Assembly: GCF_020162115.1 (NCBI RefSeq)
Contig: NZ_CP083911.1
Location: 1,922,001 to 1,986,000, forward strand
Source of the DNA: Tepidimonas taiwanensis
Lineage (GTDB): Bacteria > Pseudomonadota > Gammaproteobacteria > Burkholderiales > Burkholderiaceae_C
Length of the DNA: 64,000 nucleotides
Reading direction: 5' to 3'
In this document: positions 62,162 to 64,000 of the stretch, piece after piece
Layout of the letters: every line of letters starts with the position of its first letter
Numbering within the stretch: position 1 is the stretch's first letter
Program-made: the position numbers and the translations under genes
The notes under the pieces: generated by a model
What the model saw: the letters and a program-made list of their open reading frames with translations, nothing else
Told to the model about the DNA's origin: nothing
The model's database searches: none

Positions 62162-64000
62162 TCAGGTGCCGATGACACTGCCGTCGTTTTTGGTGATCAT
62201 CACCGTGGCCGAGCGGGGCCGTGCCAAGGCGCCGCCCGCGCCGTAGCCCTCATTGCCGGGCCAATGGCTGGTATAGCGGGTCGGATCGCCGATCGCGGCA
62301 GGATCGGTCTCCTCGCCCGGGTGCTGGACGTTGACGAAAATCACTTTGCCATCGGGTGTTTCGCACAAGCCCGTGATTTCCTGATCCTTCGGACCGACGA
62401 GGAAGCGCTTGAGCGTATTGGCACTGGGCTTGCGGCCCATGTAGGTCGTCACCCGCGTCGTGCCGTAGTCCAGCGTCACCGGCCCGCCGTCGCCCACGCG
62501 TCCTGGAACGGCCGCGAGCATCATGCAGTTGCTCTCGTCGACCATTGCCCCGTCGTCGGTCTGAATCCAGCACAGGCCCGTCACCTGCGAAAACACCAGA
62601 CCGTCTGGGCTCGAAAAGTCCTGATCGTCGGTCAAACCCGAGAGATTGACCAGCGTCGGCGACGCATCGGACTCTGCACCGAACAGGAACACGTCCCACG
62701 TAAAGGCCGTCGCCGCGGGGTCTGCGTCCCGGATGCGCAGGATGTGGCCGTTGACGTTGCCCTGAAGCGTGGTCGTGCCGCCGCGCAGATCGGCGTACGC
62801 ACGCGGGTTGGCCGGGTCGACCGCCACGTGGGACGAGCTGGTCGGGTTGACGCGGCGGTTGCTGTTGTTGGTCAGCGTGATGTAGAGCTCGCCAGTTTTC
62901 GGGTTCACGTTGCCCCACTCCGGGCGGTCCATCTTGGTCGCGCCCGCGGCATCGGCGGCGATGCGCGCGTGGATCAACACATCGCCATCATCGGCAAAGC
63001 GGTACGTGGTGTAGTTGGCCACGGCCGGGTTGGCGAGGCTCAGCTCCACCCACGTCCCGGTTCCGTCGGCGTGGAACTTGGCCGCGTAGAGCTTACCGCT
63101 GTCCAGGTATTTGTCCCCGACGGCGATGCGATCGGAGCGGTTGGCATCTGCCGGATCCCACGTTTGCGTGGACACGAACTTGTAGATGTACTCGTTTCGC
63201 GCGTCGTCGCCCATGTAGACGGCGACCTTCTTACCGGCTTCCGCGCGTACGGCAGCGCCCTCGTGCGCCATGCGACCCAGGGTCGTGCGTTTTTTGATCA
63301 CCGCCGTCGCGTTGTAGGGGTCGATTTCGGTGACGTAGCCCTGGCCGAAAAACTCGTTGCGGTAGTCGTCCGTGGCCGTGGCCCCGCGCACGCTGGTGTT
63401 CCAGCGGGTAAAGCGCTCATCGCCGCTCTGGGCGGTATCCCATTGGTACACGTGGGGCGAACCCCGCTCCGCGGTCACGCCCTTGCCATAGCGGGCAAAC
63501 GCCACGTTCTCGTTGGCGCTGCGGCGCTCGTTGTCGCCGGCATCCCGGGCGAAGAAAGCTGCCCAGTTCTCCTCACCGGTCAGCAGCGTGCCCCACGGCG
63601 TCTTGCCGGTGCCGCAGTTGTTGACGGTACCCCGCGTGCGCGTGCCGTCCGGGGAATACTTCGTGCGCAGCAACGCATGACCCCGCGCGGGCCCAGCGAT
63701 TTCGATCGGCGTTTCGGTAGTGATGCGGCGGTTGAACGGCGAACCCTGGACGTAGGCAAAACGCCCGTTCGTGCCCTTGGCGATCTCGACGATGGTCACG
63801 CCCATGGCATGCATCTCCTTGAGCACCTCGGCGTCGGGCCGGGGTGCCGGACTGGGACCGTTGGGATGCAGGAACGTCTGGGTGACCCACTCGTGGTTGA
63901 TCCCCAGCAGCGCGCGGGTCGTGCTGCGGTCGTCGCGCTGGCCACTGGCGGAAAGGCCGAAATATTCCATCCCGTCGTGCCACTCGCCGCAGCGGCGATC
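62162..64000 (-). CDS. PhoX-type (DUF839) phosphatase, N-terminus beyond window
   Basis: A partial gene of at least 612 codons; the reading frame stays open to the window edge, with DRRCGEWHDGMEYFGL at the left side of the visible protein. Typical PhoX/DUF839 motifs are present: LLGINHEWVTQTFLHP, CGTGKTPWGTLLTGEENWAAFF, GRMAHEGAA, YMGDDARNEYIYKFV, DRPEWGNVNPKTGELYITLTNN and FVNVQHPGEE near the C-terminus. PhoX enzymes are Ca/Fe-dependent, usually Tat-exported alkaline phosphatases for phosphate scavenging. The signal peptide would lie outside the window. Confidence 0.9.
   Translation of the reverse strand, partial: DRRCGEWHDGMEYFGLSASGQRDDRSTTRALLGINHEWVTQTFLHPNGPSPAPRPDAEVLKEMHAMGVTIVEIAKGTNGRFAYVQGSPFNRRITTETPIEIAGPARGHALLRTKYSPDGTRTRGTVNNCGTGKTPWGTLLTGEENWAAFFARDAGDNERRSANENVAFARYGKGVTAERGSPHVYQWDTAQSGDERFTRWNTSVRGATATDDYRNEFFGQGYVTEIDPYNATAVIKKRTTLGRMAHEGAAVRAEAGKKVAVYMGDDARNEYIYKFVSTQTWDPADANRSDRIAVGDKYLDSGKLYAAKFHADGTGTWVELSLANPAVANYTTYRFADDGDVLIHARIAADAAGATKMDRPEWGNVNPKTGELYITLTNNSNRRVNPTSSSHVAVDPANPRAYADLRGGTTTLQGNVNGHILRIRDADPAATAFTWDVFLFGAESDASPTLVNLSGLTDDQDFSSPDGLVFSQVTGLCWIQTDDGAMVDESNCMMLAAVPGRVGDGGPVTLDYGTTRVTTYMGRKPSANTLKRFLVGPKDQEITGLCETPDGKVIFVNVQHPGEETDPAAIGDPTRYTSHWPGNEGYGAGGALARPRSATVMITKNDGSVIGT

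Noticed and set aside
1..64000. CRISPR arrays, prophage genes, rRNA operon, replication origin
   Set aside because: No regularly spaced repeats, phage structural genes, rRNA sequence or DnaA-box cluster were seen.

Overview
This is a GC-rich, gene-dense stretch of a bacterial chromosome. Gene content points to a betaproteobacterium of the order Burkholderiales (Comamonadaceae/Tepidimonas-like): a small Trp-rich membrane protein typical of that order, a Bug-type solute-binding protein, a coq7 gene for ubiquinone synthesis, the ribF-ileS-lspA gene order, and FNR-type half-sites beside a ccoI-like copper ATPase and a universal stress gene. No phage, integrase, rRNA or CRISPR was seen. One tRNA gene (Leu, anticodon TAA) is present. 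The genus is inferred, not shown.

Layout. 1-10 kb: the 5' part of a CcoI-type copper ATPase, a universal stress protein, matB-lgt, ilvD, a Trp-rich peptide, a small cytochrome c and acs. 10-20 kb: UPF0114 protein, class I fumarase, a conserved hypothetical, a higBA toxin-antitoxin pair, tRNA-Leu, an RsmB-like RNA methyltransferase, prfC, a YqaA-type membrane protein, and a PepSY membrane protein with a small partner. 20-29 kb: purN, then a plus-strand set that reads as a catabolic module (two acyl-CoA dehydrogenases, a GMC oxidoreductase, an aldehyde dehydrogenase), followed by an EF-hand membrane protein and an HNH protein. 29-34 kb: ribF-ileS-lspA. 34-37 kb: a CZB-containing chemoreceptor, then an AT-richer decayed patch with a nonsense-mutated lipoprotein gene, an IS256-family transposase remnant and an lspA-like fragment. 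37-46 kb: quinone oxidoreductase, two EamA transporters, an SDR, a CsgG/peptidoglycan-binding lipoprotein, a REC-REC-GGDEF protein, and a tightly coupled tatD / DNA glycosylase / spermidine-synthase-like / EamA operon. 46-53 kb: Bug protein, 2OG-Fe dioxygenase, DUF2189 membrane protein behind an FNR-like site, acrylyl-CoA reductase, acyl-CoA ligase, MFS transporter. 53-58 kb: a periplasmic copper-handling operon (His-rich DUF2946-like protein, TolC-like protein, multicopper oxidase, cupredoxin, DUF411-CusF fusion). 58-64 kb: coq7, OsmC-like protein, a candidate small RNA or attenuator, ilvA, an orphan GspC-like protein and a PhoX-type phosphatase cut by the window edge.

The most distinctive non-coding signals are (i) three copies of an approximately 80-bp imperfect palindrome starting CCGGCACGA, at 12352, 15589 and 38407, which share a three-tier stem; (ii) a strong promoter plus perfect intrinsic terminator enclosing about 130 nt between the OsmC-like gene and ilvA; (iii) two FNR-like boxes at 1784 and 48262, of which only the first sits at a canonical activating distance from a gene; and (iv) a higBA promoter whose predicted start lies at or next to the GTG start codon, implying a leaderless or nearly leaderless mRNA.
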